From positions 8,556,001 to 8,620,000 of the forward strand of contig NZ_CP108464.1 of NCBI RefSeq assembly GCF_036226405.1: a stretch of 64,000 nucleotides of DNA, read 5' to 3'. Source of the stretch: Streptomyces sp. NBC_01260 (GTDB lineage: Bacteria > Actinomycetota > Actinomycetes > Streptomycetales > Streptomycetaceae). Below the pieces are notes generated by a model. It made no database searches. It was given only the letters and a program-made list of their open reading frames with translations, and was not told where the DNA came from. A program made the position numbers and the translations under genes. Shown here in pieces: positions 36,325 through 45,897 of the stretch. The first letter of the stretch is position 1. Every line of letters starts with the position of its first letter.

Positions 36325-37476
36325 TCACTGGCCCGAGTCGAGTGCGACGGCGGTCGTGTGCCCAGTCGCGACTCGGGACGGATGGGCCCACAGGCCCAGG
36401 GCGGTGAGCAGCGGCAGGACGCCTTCACCGAACCAGTAGGCCTCCTCCAGATGAGGCTGACCCGAGAGGACGAACTCGTCGATGCCGAGCCGGTGGAACT
36501 CCACGATCCGGGCGGCCACCTCCTGATGGCTGCCCACCAGGGCGGTACCCGCGCCGCCTCGGACCAGGCCGATACCGGCCCACAGATTGGGCGCGATCTC
36601 CAGGGCGTCGCTACGTCCGCCGTGCAGCGCGACCATGCGGTGCTGGCCTTCCGATTCGCTGCGGGCCAGACCCTCCTGGACCGAGCGGATCACCTCCGGG
36701 GTGAAACCGTCGAGCAGCCGCCGGGCCTCGGCCCACGCCTGCTCGGCGGTGTCCCTGGTGATCACGTGGAGCCGGATGCCGAAACGCACGGGGTCGCGCC
36801 CCGCCGGGGCGAGGGCTCGGACGCGGGACAGCTTCTCGGCCACCTGGGCGGGGGGTTCCCCGAAGGTCAGGTAGACATCGCTGTGGCGCGCGGCGACCTG
36901 GATGGCGGACGGTGAGGATCCTCCGAAGTAGACGGCCGGAACCGGATCGGGCAGCCGTCCGAGCCTGGCCGCCTCGACCCGCAGATGCGACCCGGTGAAG
37001 TCGACGGTCTCGCCCCTCCAGAGCCGTCCGACGATTTCCAGGAACTCACCGCTCCTGACGTAACGGGCTTCCTTGTCGAGGAAGTCGCCATAGGCGCGCT
37101 GCTCGTGGCTCTCGCCGCCCGTCACCACGTTCAGGAGCAGCCGGCCCCCGGAGTGACGCTGAAACGTGGCGGCCATCTGGGCGGCAAGCGTCGGGGAGAC
37201 GAATCCGGGCCGGAACGCGACCAGGAACTTGAGGCGCTCCGTCTCACGCGCCAGCATGGCCGTGGTCAGCCAGGCGTCCTCACACCAGGCACCGGTCGGA
37301 GTGAGTGCCCCCTCGAAGCCCAACTGCTCTGCTGCGGAGGAGACTTGGGTGAGGTACTCGATGGTGGCAGGCCGCTGCTCCTCAGCTGTGGCCCCGGCAG
37401 GCAGATCATGGCCACCGCCGACGACATGGCGACTGTCGCCGTAGGTGGGCAGGAACCAGTGGAAGGTCAGGCTCAC
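36325..37476 (-). CDS. FMNH2-dependent alkanesulfonate monooxygenase-like protein (LLM class)
   Basis: A 383-residue flavin-dependent oxidoreductase close in length to SsuD. Family segments are FHWFLPTYGDSRHVVGG, then FEGALTPTGAWCEDAWLTTA, LVAFRPGFVSPTLAAQMAAT, GGRLLLNVVTGGESHEQRAY and YFGGSSPSAIQVAA. SsuD cleaves C1+ sulfonates to aldehyde and sulfite with reduced FMN from a partner reductase. No ssuABC transporter or reductase is beside it. It converges with the AsnRS-like gene (58-base gap). Confidence 0.87.
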   Translation of the reverse strand: MSLTFHWFLPTYGDSRHVVGGGHDLPAGATAEEQRPATIEYLTQVSSAAEQLGFEGALTPTGAWCEDAWLTTAMLARETERLKFLVAFRPGFVSPTLAAQMAATFQRHSGGRLLLNVVTGGESHEQRAYGDFLDKEARYVRSGEFLEIVGRLWRGETVDFTGSHLRVEAARLGRLPDPVPAVYFGGSSPSAIQVAARHSDVYLTFGEPPAQVAEKLSRVRALAPAGRDPVRFGIRLHVITRDTAEQAWAEARRLLDGFTPEVIRSVQEGLARSESEGQHRMVALHGGRSDALEIAPNLWAGIGLVRGGAGTALVGSHQEVAARIVEFHRLGIDEFVLSGQPHLEEAYWFGEGVLPLLTALGLWAHPSRVATGHTTAVALDSGQ

Positions 37477-38062
37477 TCAGGTCTCCAGTTCTTCTCGGTG
37501 GGTCACGCGAGTCCGTGGCTGGTGGCGCCGGCCGAGGGGCGGGGGCGTCTCCCGCGGGCTCCTTGAGAACCGTCGAAGGCCAGGTCGGCGATGCGGGCGG
37601 AGAGAACCGTTCCCCTTTCGAGTCCGGGATCACTGCTGTTCACGCCGCCGGCTCCGATCCCATTCCCGTGACGCCGACGCATTTATTACGCGCCTGCGAT
37701 GAGGAGCTGATGAGGAAGGGCCATCCTCATGGAATTCGGGCCGTTCATTCTGCGTGCAGTGGAGGTGATCGTGATTCGCGCACGGGCATGGACTGTCCGG
37801 ATCGCGGCGTCGACAATTGATGTGGGAAGTGCCGTTGCGCTGTCATTGAGCCCCGCGAATCCAAAGGCTGTCAGAATGGAGTCCATGTGGGTAGAGGGCG
37901 TCACCGGCCGCGTATCGGCGTGATCGCGGGCAAGGCTCCGTGCTCAGGACATCGAGGGCCTGACGGAGATGACCACCGGCCTGCTCGACGAAGGCGACTT
38001 CGACCGGACCCTTCAACGACTCGGCGCCGAGTGACCGAACAGACCCCGTTCCGGAAGATGAG
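37477..38062. other. Gap with a possible gene remnant
   Basis: 586 bases without a complete gene. Around 37680-37870 the base composition is less GC-rich. At 37936-38034 one plus frame reads a coherent tail, LRAQDIEGLTEMTTGLLDEG, then DFDRTLQRLGAE and stop, with normal Streptomyces codon bias and no start; this looks like the last 30-odd residues of a lost gene of unknown family. Confidence 0.35.
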
Positions 38063-38752
38063 TCAGGCTTTGCCGAGCTGTTCGGCCAGGTCGGCCAGGC
38101 CGTCGGCGTGCAGGTCGAACCGGTCCGAGACGGTGGGCGGGTCGCCGACGGGCCGGGCGACGTAGGCGGTGCGCAGCCCCAGGTCCTGTGCACCGCGCAG
38201 GTCCCAGGCGTGGGCGGCGACCATCAGCAGCCGCTCCGGAGGTCGTCCGGAGACGGTGACGGCCAATTGGTAGACCGCTGGGTCCGGCTTGTAGGTCCGG
38301 GCGTCCTCGGCGGACAGGGCCTGGTGCCAGCGCAGTCCGGCGTGGGCGTTGAGTCCCAGCAGGGCTGTCCGGCTCGCGTTGGAGAGCCCGATCAGCGGGT
38401 ACCGTTCGGCGAGCAGGGACAGTGCCGCCACGGAGTCGGGCCAGGGCGGGACCCTGGTGCCTGACAGGGCCAGCGCCGCTACGGCAGCCGGGTCGTCGAC
38501 CCCGGCCGCGTCGGCGACGAGGCGGGCGGCTTCCCGGTCCAGGACGTCACTGGTGAGGTAGGGCCGACTGCCGTCGAGGACGCGGCGCTGCTCGCGGTCG
38601 ATGTGCCGCTGCCACAGCGACAGGAGTTGCTCGATCCCGGAATCGTCGAGCGACGGGTCGAGAGTGCGGATGCCCGCGCGGATCCCCGCGGGTTCGTCGA
38701 CGAGCGTGCCGAGCACGTCGAAGACGATGGCATCGATCTCTGGCTCTGACAT
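38063..38752 (-). CDS. Haloacid dehalogenase-like hydrolase, type II
   Basis: A 229-residue HAD-fold enzyme. The nucleophile motif is DAIVFDVLGTLVDE (Asp at DVLGT), the second motif is LIGLSNASR, the Lys is in AEDARTYKPDPAVY, and the third motif region is LLMVAAHAWDLRGAQDLGL. The AAHxWDLxGA form and length match (S)-2-haloacid dehalogenases (epoxide-hydrolase-like subgroup), which replace halogen on 2-haloalkanoates with hydroxyl. Physiological substrate unknown. It stands alone on the minus strand. Confidence 0.88.
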   Translation of the reverse strand: MSEPEIDAIVFDVLGTLVDEPAGIRAGIRTLDPSLDDSGIEQLLSLWQRHIDREQRRVLDGSRPYLTSDVLDREAARLVADAAGVDDPAAVAALALSGTRVPPWPDSVAALSLLAERYPLIGLSNASRTALLGLNAHAGLRWHQALSAEDARTYKPDPAVYQLAVTVSGRPPERLLMVAAHAWDLRGAQDLGLRTAYVARPVGDPPTVSDRFDLHADGLADLAEQLGKA

Positions 38753-38956
38753 GAGGTGAGGTCTCCCGGGCGATGCAGGGGCGTGCGGGCGGCTGTTGGC
38801 CCAACGCAGCAGGAGGTCCCCTGATTCCCGCCCCGCACGCTCCGGGCAGACGCTCCTGTCGGGCGGGCCCGCATCGCCATCGAACCCGTCCTGAACGACA
38901 ACGTCGGCCTTCGCCTCCTGGTTGTCACATCCGAGTACGGATCGACGTACTCAGGC

Positions 38957-39799
38957 TCAGGCGATTGAATGGAAGGCGTCGGCGTTCTCCGAAGCCCATT
39001 GCCGAAACGAACGGGCCGGTGTCCCGGTGACCTGCGAAACGGTGTCGCGCACCATCAGCAGCTCGTCGTTCACGTCTCCGCCGGTCACGTCCAGCACTGC
39101 TTCCGCGGCTTCGGCGCCGAAGACCGCGGCCATCCGCGCGTGGGCCTCCTCGCGGCTGATCTCGGTGAAGGGGACCTCTCGGCCCAGCGTTGCCGCGATG
39201 GCCCCGACCTGCTGGCGGGCGGTGACCGGCGCCGGACCGGTCAAGGCGTACGTGCGCCCCTGATGGCCGGGCTCGGTCAGTGCCACCCGTGCCACCGACG
39301 CGATGTCCGCAGGGTGGATGGTCGGCAGCGCGGTGTCCGCGTACGGCGCGCGGACGGTCTCGTGGCCACGGATGGAGTCCGCCCACATGAGGGCGTTCGA
39401 GGCGAACTGCGTCGGCCGCAGGATCGTCCAGGCCATGCCGCTTGCCTTGAGCAGTTGCTCCACCGCCAGGTTCTCGCCGGCGGGGCCGAGACGGGGGTGG
39501 CTCTGGACGGTGATCGACGACACCAGCACCACGTGCTCCACACCCGCCTGCCGGGCAGCCTTGAGGACGTCGGCGTCCGGGCCCAGACGCGATACGAGAA
39601 ACAGCGAGTGCACCCCTTCCAGCGCGGACTTCAGCGACGTCGGCTCCGCGAAGTCGCCCTCCACGGCTTCGACCCCTTCAGGGAAGGTCACCCGTGCGGC
39701 ATTACGGGTGAGTCCTCTGAGCGGACCGGCATCGCGTGCGTGCAGCTCCTTCAGCAGCGCAGTGCCTATGTTTCCGGTGGCTCCGGTCACGAGGATCAT
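38957..39799 (-). CDS. NmrA/QOR2-type NAD(P)-binding protein
   Basis: A 280-residue atypical SDR. GATGNIGTALLKEL is the GxxGxxG cofactor site; FPEGVEAVEGDFAEPTSLKS, HVVLVSSITVQSHP and WTILRPTQFASNAL are typical of NmrA-like NAD(P)H-binding and quinone oxidoreductase 2-like proteins. The active Tyr of classical SDRs is absent, so it is either a redox sensor or a flavin-free reductase. No operon partner; divergent from the VOC gene. Confidence 0.85.
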   Translation of the reverse strand: MILVTGATGNIGTALLKELHARDAGPLRGLTRNAARVTFPEGVEAVEGDFAEPTSLKSALEGVHSLFLVSRLGPDADVLKAARQAGVEHVVLVSSITVQSHPRLGPAGENLAVEQLLKASGMAWTILRPTQFASNALMWADSIRGHETVRAPYADTALPTIHPADIASVARVALTEPGHQGRTYALTGPAPVTARQQVGAIAATLGREVPFTEISREEAHARMAAVFGAEAAEAVLDVTGGDVNDELLMVRDTVSQVTGTPARSFRQWASENADAFHSIA

Positions 39800-40086
39800 G
39801 AGCGTGTTTCCCGTCGTCGGCTTGATGAACCAGACGACACGCTAGAACCTCGATCGAACTTCAGGTCAAGGAACCCTTGGCTGCTCACGCTGCTGGGCAG
39901 GTGACCTCACGTGTGCGCCGGCGCACCCGGCCCCGAAATGCGCCGACAGCCGCAACGCGCACGCTCTCGCCGAGCCGGCCCGAGCACCGGACGGCCGTTT
40001 CCGTTCGGCGGTGGGTGTGCCGCTCCTCGGCGCGGGTACTCGGGACGAAGTCCGGAGGCGGGATGCCCAATGACAGGAGGATGGCC

Positions 40087-40470
40087 ATGGCGGTGCCGAA
40101 GACGAGCGTGCTGGTGCTGGACTGCGCGGAGCCGGAGGAACTGGCCGATTTCTACGCCGCGTTGCTCAACGCGGAAGTTCATGTCGGTAACGAGCTCGAT
40201 ATCGTCGAGATCGTGGGCCACAGCGGGGTGCATCTGGCGATCCGCAGGGACCACGGTTACGCGCCGCCCAGCTGGCCGCGGCCCGACGATTCCCAGCAGG
40301 CTCATCTGCGGATTCTGGTGGCACGCGAGGACATCGACGAGGCGGAGCGCGAGGCGGTCGGGCTCGGTGCGCGGCCGCTGGACACGAAGAACAACGGGGG
40401 CGCCCGTGACACGCGCCTCTATTCCGATCCCGCCGGACATTCCTTCACCCTGGCCACGCACGACCAGTGA
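40087..40470 (+). CDS. VOC (glyoxalase/bleomycin-resistance) family protein
   Basis: A 127-residue protein. AGGAGG (40075-40080) lies six bases before ATG 40087, which decides this start over the ATG at 40081. It has two beta-alpha-beta-beta-beta units (VLDCAEPEELADFYAALLNA; LRILVAREDIDEAEREAVGL) ending in RLYSDPAGHSFTLATHDQ, with the Asp-Pro-Ala-Gly-His turn of the family. Similar short proteins bind metal or a ligand; the actual activity is unknown. Confidence 0.82.
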   Translation: MAVPKTSVLVLDCAEPEELADFYAALLNAEVHVGNELDIVEIVGHSGVHLAIRRDHGYAPPSWPRPDDSQQAHLRILVAREDIDEAEREAVGLGARPLDTKNNGGARDTRLYSDPAGHSFTLATHDQ

Positions 40471-40608
40471 GAGTCACGCCCCGCGTGAATGCGTCCAGCT
40501 GCCGTGCCGTGCCGGACGCAACCCTGCGAACCCCGCGAGGAACCGCCCCAACGGCCAACCGGCGGCGTTCGTGAACGTATGAATCCACCCACCTGCGAAG
40601 GAGCCCTC

Positions 40609-41040
40609 ATGTCCTCCTCGATCGTCGAGACCGTCGATATCAAGGCCCCGGTGGCCATCAGCTGGGCGCTGTGGAGCGATGTGGCCCGGTGGCCCAGGTT
40701 CCTGAGCCATGTCCAGCGCGTCGACCCGCTGGACGAGCGTCGCTTCGCCTGGCAGCTCGCCCTGCCGGGTGTCGACAAGGTCTTCGTCGCCGAACTCACC
40801 GAAGTCGTACCTGAGGACCGGATCGCCTGGAAGACGACGGAGGGCGTCCACCACGCCGGCGTCGTCACCTTCCACCGGCTGGACGACGAGTCGAGCCGGC
40901 TGACTCTGCAGATCGAGTACGACCCCCAGGGCTTCGTGGAGCACTTGGGAGCCCTCACCAACCTTGACTCGGTCCTGGCCAATTACGACCTCGGTGAGTT
41001 CCAGAAACTGGCCGAGCGGACTGCGGCGGGCGACTTCTGA
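40609..41040 (+). CDS. SRPBCC (polyketide cyclase/START-like) protein
   Basis: A 143-residue helix-grip protein; GAAGGAG precedes ATG 40609. The opening IVETVDIKAPVAISWALWSD, VARWPRFLSHVQRVDPLD, and the C-terminal long helix starting GFVEHLGALTNLDSVLANY fit the polyketide_cyc2/SRPBCC family, which binds hydrophobic ligands in an internal cavity. In stand-alone actinobacterial form it is usually of unknown role. It may form a unit with the VOC gene 138 bases upstream. Confidence 0.82.
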   Translation: MSSSIVETVDIKAPVAISWALWSDVARWPRFLSHVQRVDPLDERRFAWQLALPGVDKVFVAELTEVVPEDRIAWKTTEGVHHAGVVTFHRLDDESSRLTLQIEYDPQGFVEHLGALTNLDSVLANYDLGEFQKLAERTAAGDF

Positions 41041-41184
41041 GCATCGGGGGACCGTCATCGCCACCGGCACCACCACGTCGACGTCCGACGCGCGGACCGA
41101 GGCCCTGGGGAGGGGCGGACCTGTGCCGTGCGCGGCCGGGCCCGGGGGCGCGTACGGGGCGTGACCGGCCTGTACGCTGCGAGC

Positions 41185-42009
41185 ATGCAGCCGTCCGCCC
41201 CCTCCTCCCCGTCAGGTTCCGAGCGGCCGGGCCCGGTCGCGGACCCCGCCCGGCGCGGACTCCTGACCGAGCGCATCGCCCGTCAGCTGGAACACGACAT
41301 CAGGTCCGGAGAGATCGCCGTCGGGACGAAACTCCCCTCGGAGCGTGAGCTCGCCGCCCAGTTCGGCTCCAGCAGGAACGTCGTGCGCGAGGTGCTGCGG
41401 CGGCTGGAGGCCCAGCACCTGATCGAAGTCGCCCCGGGGCGGGGTTCCTTCGTCCGTGAGCAGTCCTCGGGGCAGGCCAGGGGGTACGACGCGCTGTACC
41501 GGGCGGGCCGTCCCACCGTGCGGCAGCTCATCGAGGCGCGGACCCCGCTGGAGGTCGAGATGGTCCGGCTGGCGACCCAGCGGGCGACGGACGAGGACAT
41601 CGCGGCCATGCGGACCGCACGGGACGCCCTGGAGTCGGCGACGGATGTCGTCGTCAAGGCGCAGGCCGACATGGACTTCCACGACGCCATCGCGGTGGCG
41701 AGCAAGAACCCGGTCCTGCGGATCATGCTGTCCTCGATCAGCGGGATGATGTTTGAGATGATGCTCCGCTCGAACTCCGATCCGTCGATCGGCGAGGCCG
41801 GTGTGCCGCACCACCCGGAGATCTTCGAGGCGGTCGAGGCGCGGGACGTGGATCTCGCCTGCGCGCGGATGCGGGAGCACCTGCTGCTGGGGCTGCGCAC
41901 CTACGGAGCGGATCTCGACCTCCAGGTCGACACGATGGCACGCAACCACATCGAGACGCTGCTCGGCCAGGCCGAGGACCGCCGGGGCGGCGACCGAACC
42001 GGCGCATAG
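41185..42009 (+). CDS. GntR/FadR-type regulator (FCD domain) of the mannonate dehydratase operon
   Basis: A 274-residue protein. N-terminal winged helix-turn-helix (LEHDIRSGEIAVGTKLPSER, FGSSRNVVREVLRRLEAQHL) and an all-helical FCD effector domain (RQLIEARTPLEVEMVRLATQ; FHDAIAVASKNPVL; MREHLLLGL) whose Asp/His residues bind metal and often a sugar acid. ATG 41185 fits the family start. It sits upstream of the mannonate-dehydratase operon and a perfect TGGT-NNN-ACCA palindrome lies between them, so it very probably controls that operon and responds to a hexuronate-derived acid. Confidence 0.88.
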   Translation: MQPSAPSSPSGSERPGPVADPARRGLLTERIARQLEHDIRSGEIAVGTKLPSERELAAQFGSSRNVVREVLRRLEAQHLIEVAPGRGSFVREQSSGQARGYDALYRAGRPTVRQLIEARTPLEVEMVRLATQRATDEDIAAMRTARDALESATDVVVKAQADMDFHDAIAVASKNPVLRIMLSSISGMMFEMMLRSNSDPSIGEAGVPHHPEIFEAVEARDVDLACARMREHLLLGLRTYGADLDLQVDTMARNHIETLLGQAEDRRGGDRTGA

Positions 42010-42100
42010 CCGAACGGCCGGTTCGGTAGGACTCTCCCTCACCGGACCTTCCTTCAGGGCTGGTCGGCACACCTCTTCTGCTGTTACGGTCCCGTCCCAA

Positions 42101-42121
42101 CCAACTGGTCCTACCAGTTGG
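42101..42121. promoter_or_regulatory. FadR-type operator, perfect inverted repeat
   Basis: CCAACTGGT (42101-42109), CCT spacer, ACCAGTTGG (42113-42121): a perfect 9-base inverted repeat containing ACTGGTNNNACCAGT, essentially the recognition pattern of FadR-subfamily GntR regulators. It lies 96 bases before the first ATG of the downstream unit and 92 bases after the regulator gene's stop. Confidence 0.88.
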
Positions 42122-42216
42122 GCCAGACAAGTCGAGGTGGTGTGGGCCGGGACGCGTCGCCTACCACCACGGCGCTACGCGACGTGGCACGACACCGCAG
42201 AGAGACGAGGGCAAGG

Positions 42217-42465
42217 ATGTCCACGAGCAGCCGGCTCCTGAGCCGGCGAGTCTTCGGCAGGCTGGCGGCAGGGGTCGCGGGCGCCGCCGGAGCGGGGGCG
42301 CCCAGCGCCTGTTCGGCCGGGGGCGGGAAGCCCTCGGACGCGAGCACCGACCGGGGCGGCCTGATGGCAGCCGCCACCCTCATCACCGTGCCGGTCGTAC
42401 TGGCCGCCCTCCTCGGGCAGAAATACCTGGTCGCCGGGCTGACCTCCGGCGCTACCAAGGGCTGA
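42217..42465 (+). pseudogene. Collapsed sugar ABC transporter: lipoprotein start fused to permease end
   Basis: An 82-residue open frame. Residues 1-35 are the start of a solute-binding lipoprotein (twin-arginine-like SRRVFGR, hydrophobic core, lipobox-like SACSAGGG). Residues from about 48 on, LMAAATLITVPVVLAALLGQ, then KYLVAGLTSGATKG, are the exact kind of end found on MalG-type permeases. In related operons binding protein, MalF-type and MalG-type permease genes lie between these points, so an in-frame deletion of roughly 3 kb best explains it. Transport function must be lost. Frame and stop are intact, so translation of the next gene is not disturbed. Confidence 0.8.
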
Positions 42466-42558
42466 GAAGCCGCTGCCCAGCGGCAGCCGGAGCACAGCCT
42501 GCGCACCGGCCCAGGGCTGACCCCCACACCCCCCGACATCCGGAAAGAGAACACACGC

Positions 42559-43773
42559 ATGAAGATCGTCGACGCGAAGGTCGTCGTCACCAGCCCCGGC
42601 CGCAACTTCGTCACCCTGAAACTGACGACCGACGACGGCCTCACCGGCCTCGGCGACGCCACCCTGAACGGCAGGGAACTCGCCGTGGTCAGCTACCTCA
42701 CCGACCACGTGGCGCCGCTGCTCCTCGGCCTCGACCCGCACCGGATCGAGGACACCTGGCAGTCGCTCTACCGGGGCGCCTACTGGCGGCGGGGACCGGT
42801 GACGATGGCCGCCATCGCCGCCGTCGACGTGGCACTGTGGGACATCAAGGCCAAGGCCGCGGGGCTCCCGCTCTACCAGCTGCTGGGCGGCGCCAGCCGC
42901 GAACGCGTCCGCACCTACGGCCACGCCAACGGCCGGGACATCCCCGAACTCCTCGACTCCGTACGAGCCAGGCTCGCCGAGGGCTACCCCGCCGTGCGCA
43001 TCCAGTCCGGCATTCCCGGTCTCAAGGCCGTCTACGGGGTGTCCGACACCGACGACGCGGGCGCACCGGTCCTGCACCAGCAGGCGCGCCCCCTGGTGGA
43101 GGACTGGGACACCGAGGCCTATCTGCACCACATGCCGGCCGTCTTTGACGCGGTACGTGCCGAGTTCGGCGCCGAACTGCCACTCCTGCACGACGCCCAC
43201 CACCGGCTCACCCCGATCCAGGCCGCCCGGCTCGGCAAGGACCTGGAGCCCTACCGGCCCTTCTGGCTGGAGGACTGCACACCCGCCGAGAACCAGGAGG
43301 CACTACGGCTGGTGCGCCGCAGCACCACCACGCCACTGGCCATCGGTGAGGTCTTCAACACGGTGCACGACTACCAGGCACTGATCACCGAGCAGCTGAT
43401 CGACTACGTGCGGTCCGCGGTTACCCACTTCGGCGGTGTCACACCGCTGCGCAAGCTCTTCGACTTCGCCGCCCAGTACCAGATCAAGAGCGCCGTGCAC
43501 GGACCGGAGGACATCTCCCCGGTCGGGATGGCCGCCGCCGTCCACCTCGATCTGGCCGTCCACAACTTCGGCATCCAGGAGTACCCGGGCCACACCCCCC
43601 TCACCCAGGAGGTGTTCCGGCACTCCTACACCTTCACGGACGGGTACCTGCACCCGGGCGAGGCCTCCGGAATCGGCGTGGAGCTGGACGAGGAGCTGGC
43701 GGCGGCCCACCCGTACGACCCTGCGTATCTGCCGGTCAACCGCCTCCACGACGGGACCGTCCACGACTGGTGA
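42559..43773 (+). CDS. D-mannonate dehydratase family protein (ManD, enolase superfamily)
   Basis: A 404-residue enolase-superfamily enzyme of ManD/RspA type. Opening [20 protein letters not shown], the ManD-type active-site segments [52 protein letters not shown] (metal ligands), [18 protein letters not shown] and [14 protein letters not shown] are visible, and the usual C-terminal [20 protein letters not shown] is complete. High-activity ManDs convert D-mannonate to 2-keto-3-deoxygluconate in glucuronate catabolism; some relatives have low activity or use gluconate. Regulator, operator and lost transporter in front support a sugar-acid role. Confidence 0.9.
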   Translation: MKIVDAKVVVTSPGRNFVTLKLTTDDGLTGLGDATLNGRELAVVSYLTDHVAPLLLGLDPHRIEDTWQSLYRGAYWRRGPVTMAAIAAVDVALWDIKAKAAGLPLYQLLGGASRERVRTYGHANGRDIPELLDSVRARLAEGYPAVRIQSGIPGLKAVYGVSDTDDAGAPVLHQQARPLVEDWDTEAYLHHMPAVFDAVRAEFGAELPLLHDAHHRLTPIQAARLGKDLEPYRPFWLEDCTPAENQEALRLVRRSTTTPLAIGEVFNTVHDYQALITEQLIDYVRSAVTHFGGVTPLRKLFDFAAQYQIKSAVHGPEDISPVGMAAAVHLDLAVHNFGIQEYPGHTPLTQEVFRHSYTFTDGYLHPGEASGIGVELDEELAAAHPYDPAYLPVNRLHDGTVHDW

Positions 43774-43857
43774 TCCTCCACCACCGCCGGGAGCGCACGT
43801 CCGGGCATCGGGCGGATGTGGTCCCGCCGCGCGTCCCGGTCCTGCACAATTCGCTGT

Positions 43858-45897
43858 GTGATCGAAAACGACCCGTACGTGTGGCTGGAAGACGTCGAGG
43901 GCGAGCCCGCGCTCGCGTGGGTGGCCGAGAGGAACGCCGAGACGGCGGCCGCGCTGGCCGCCGGCGCCGGGTTCACTGCCCTGAAGGAGGAGCTTCGGGA
44001 GGTGCTGGACGCCTCGGACCGCATCCCGTACACCGTGCGTCGCGGTGCGTTCCTCTACAACTTCTGGCGGGACGCCGGGCACGTGCGCGGTCTGTGGCGG
44101 CGTACGACGCCGGAGCAGTACCGCAAGGACGCTCCCGAGTGGGAGGTCGTCCTCGACGTCGACGCGCTCGCCGCCGCGGAGGGCGAGAAGTGGGTGTGGG
44201 CCGGCGCGCGGGTGCGTCATCCCGGCCACGACCGGGCACTGGTGTGTCTGTCGCGCGACGGTGGCGACGCCGTTGTGGTCCGTGAGTTCGACCTCGCCAC
44301 CCGGGCCTTCGTCGAGGGCGGCTTCCAGGTGGGAGAGGCGAAGACGCGGATCGGTTGGATCGACGCCGACACCGTCTTCATCGGCACCGACTTCGGGCCG
44401 GGCTCGCTGACCGATTCCGGCTACCCGCGGACCGTCCGCAGATGGCGACGTGGCACGCCACCGGAGGAGGCCACCGTGGTGTTCGAGGGCCGGGCGCAGG
44501 ACGTGGCGGCCGGTGGCTGGCACGACAGCACCCCTGGCTTCGAACGGGACTTCGTCTTCCGGTCGCTGGACTTCCACCACAGCGAGATGCACCTCCTGAC
44601 CCCCGACGCCTCGCTCGTCAGGATCGACGTCCCGGACGACGCCGACGCCTACGCCCATCGCGAGCATCTGATCGTGAGCCTGAAGTCCGCATGGCTCGGA
44701 CACCCGGCGGGCTGCCTGCTGGCGTTCGGCTTCGACGCCTTCCTGGCGGGCGACCGTACCGCGGAGGTGCTGTTCGCCCCGGATGAGCGGACGGCCCTGG
44801 CCGGACACTCCTGGACCCGCCACCACTTGATCCTGGAGACGATGCGCGACGTGAGCACCCGCATCGAGGTGCTCACCCCGACGCCCGGCGGCGGGTGGGC
44901 CCGCAAGCCGCTCGCGGACGTTCCGGCGCTGTCCGCCGTCAGCGTCGTCGACACGGACCCGGACGTCTCCGACGAGTACTTCCTGGATGTGTCGGGGTTC
45001 CTCCAGCCATCCACCCTCTACCACGGGGAGATCGGCGCCGGCTCGGAGATCCTCAAGCAGGCTCCGGCCCGCTTCGACACCGAGGGACTGACGGCGGAGC
45101 AGTTCTTCGCGGCCTCCGAGGACGGCACGCGGGTGCCGTACTTCGTGATCGGCCCCGACCGTTCCGCCCCCGACTCCGCCCCCGGTCCCGCCCTGCTCTA
45201 CGGATACGGAGGCTTCGAGGTCTCCCTCACCCCCTTCTACGGCGCGTTGACGGGCCGGGCGTGGCTGGAGCGCGGTGGCACCTACGTGATCGCGAACATC
45301 CGAGGCGGTGGCGAGTACGGACCGGACTGGCACCGGGCCGCACTCGGCGCGGACCGGTCACGAGCCTTCGAGGACTTCGCGGCCGTCGCCGCGGACCTCG
45401 TCGCGCGGGGCATCACCACCCCGGCCATGCTGGGTGCCGCGGGGGGCAGCAACGGCGGCCTGCTCATGGGCGCGATGCTCACCCGCTGCCCGCACCTGTT
45501 CGGCGCGATCGTCGCCCAGGTCCCGCTGCTGGACATGCTCCGCTTCCACGAGCTCCTCGCCGGTGCGTCGTGGACCGCGGAGTACGGCAACCCGGACAAC
45601 GAGGCCGACCGCCCCCACCTCCGTGCGCTGTCCCCCTACCACCAGCTCACCGCGGACCAGGTCTACCCGCCGGTTCTCCTGACGACCTCCACCCGTGACG
45701 ACCGCGTCCACCCCGGCCACGCCCGTAAGGCGGCGGCACGGCTGCGCGAACTGGGCCACCGGGTCCTGCTCCACGAGAACACCGGTGGCGGCCACGCGGG
45801 CGCCGGCGACAACGAGCAGGCCGCCCACAACAACGCCCTGATGCACACCTTCCTGTGGCAGCACCTCACTCCACCGGTTCGGCCGGCCTCCGGCTGA
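43858..45897 (+). CDS. Prolyl oligopeptidase family serine peptidase (S9A)
   Basis: A 679-residue enzyme. The N-terminal two thirds is the beta-propeller cap (NDPYVWLEDVEGEPALAWV start; WPLR-like strands WVWAGARVRHPGHDRALV). The C-terminal alpha/beta hydrolase has the Ser in GAAGGSNGGLLMGAML, the Asp in TSTRDDRVHPGHARKAA and the His in ENTGGGHAGAGDNEQ. It cleaves short peptides, usually after proline, in the cytosol. The GTG start is about 8 bases after a CACAAT -10-like hexamer (43845-43850), so the message may be leaderless. Its 3' end overlaps the convergent transporter gene by 32 bases. Confidence 0.9.
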   Translation: MIENDPYVWLEDVEGEPALAWVAERNAETAAALAAGAGFTALKEELREVLDASDRIPYTVRRGAFLYNFWRDAGHVRGLWRRTTPEQYRKDAPEWEVVLDVDALAAAEGEKWVWAGARVRHPGHDRALVCLSRDGGDAVVVREFDLATRAFVEGGFQVGEAKTRIGWIDADTVFIGTDFGPGSLTDSGYPRTVRRWRRGTPPEEATVVFEGRAQDVAAGGWHDSTPGFERDFVFRSLDFHHSEMHLLTPDASLVRIDVPDDADAYAHREHLIVSLKSAWLGHPAGCLLAFGFDAFLAGDRTAEVLFAPDERTALAGHSWTRHHLILETMRDVSTRIEVLTPTPGGGWARKPLADVPALSAVSVVDTDPDVSDEYFLDVSGFLQPSTLYHGEIGAGSEILKQAPARFDTEGLTAEQFFAASEDGTRVPYFVIGPDRSAPDSAPGPALLYGYGGFEVSLTPFYGALTGRAWLERGGTYVIANIRGGGEYGPDWHRAALGADRSRAFEDFAAVAADLVARGITTPAMLGAAGGSNGGLLMGAMLTRCPHLFGAIVAQVPLLDMLRFHELLAGASWTAEYGNPDNEADRPHLRALSPYHQLTADQVYPPVLLTTSTRDDRVHPGHARKAAARLRELGHRVLLHENTGGGHAGAGDNEQAAHNNALMHTFLWQHLTPPVRPASG

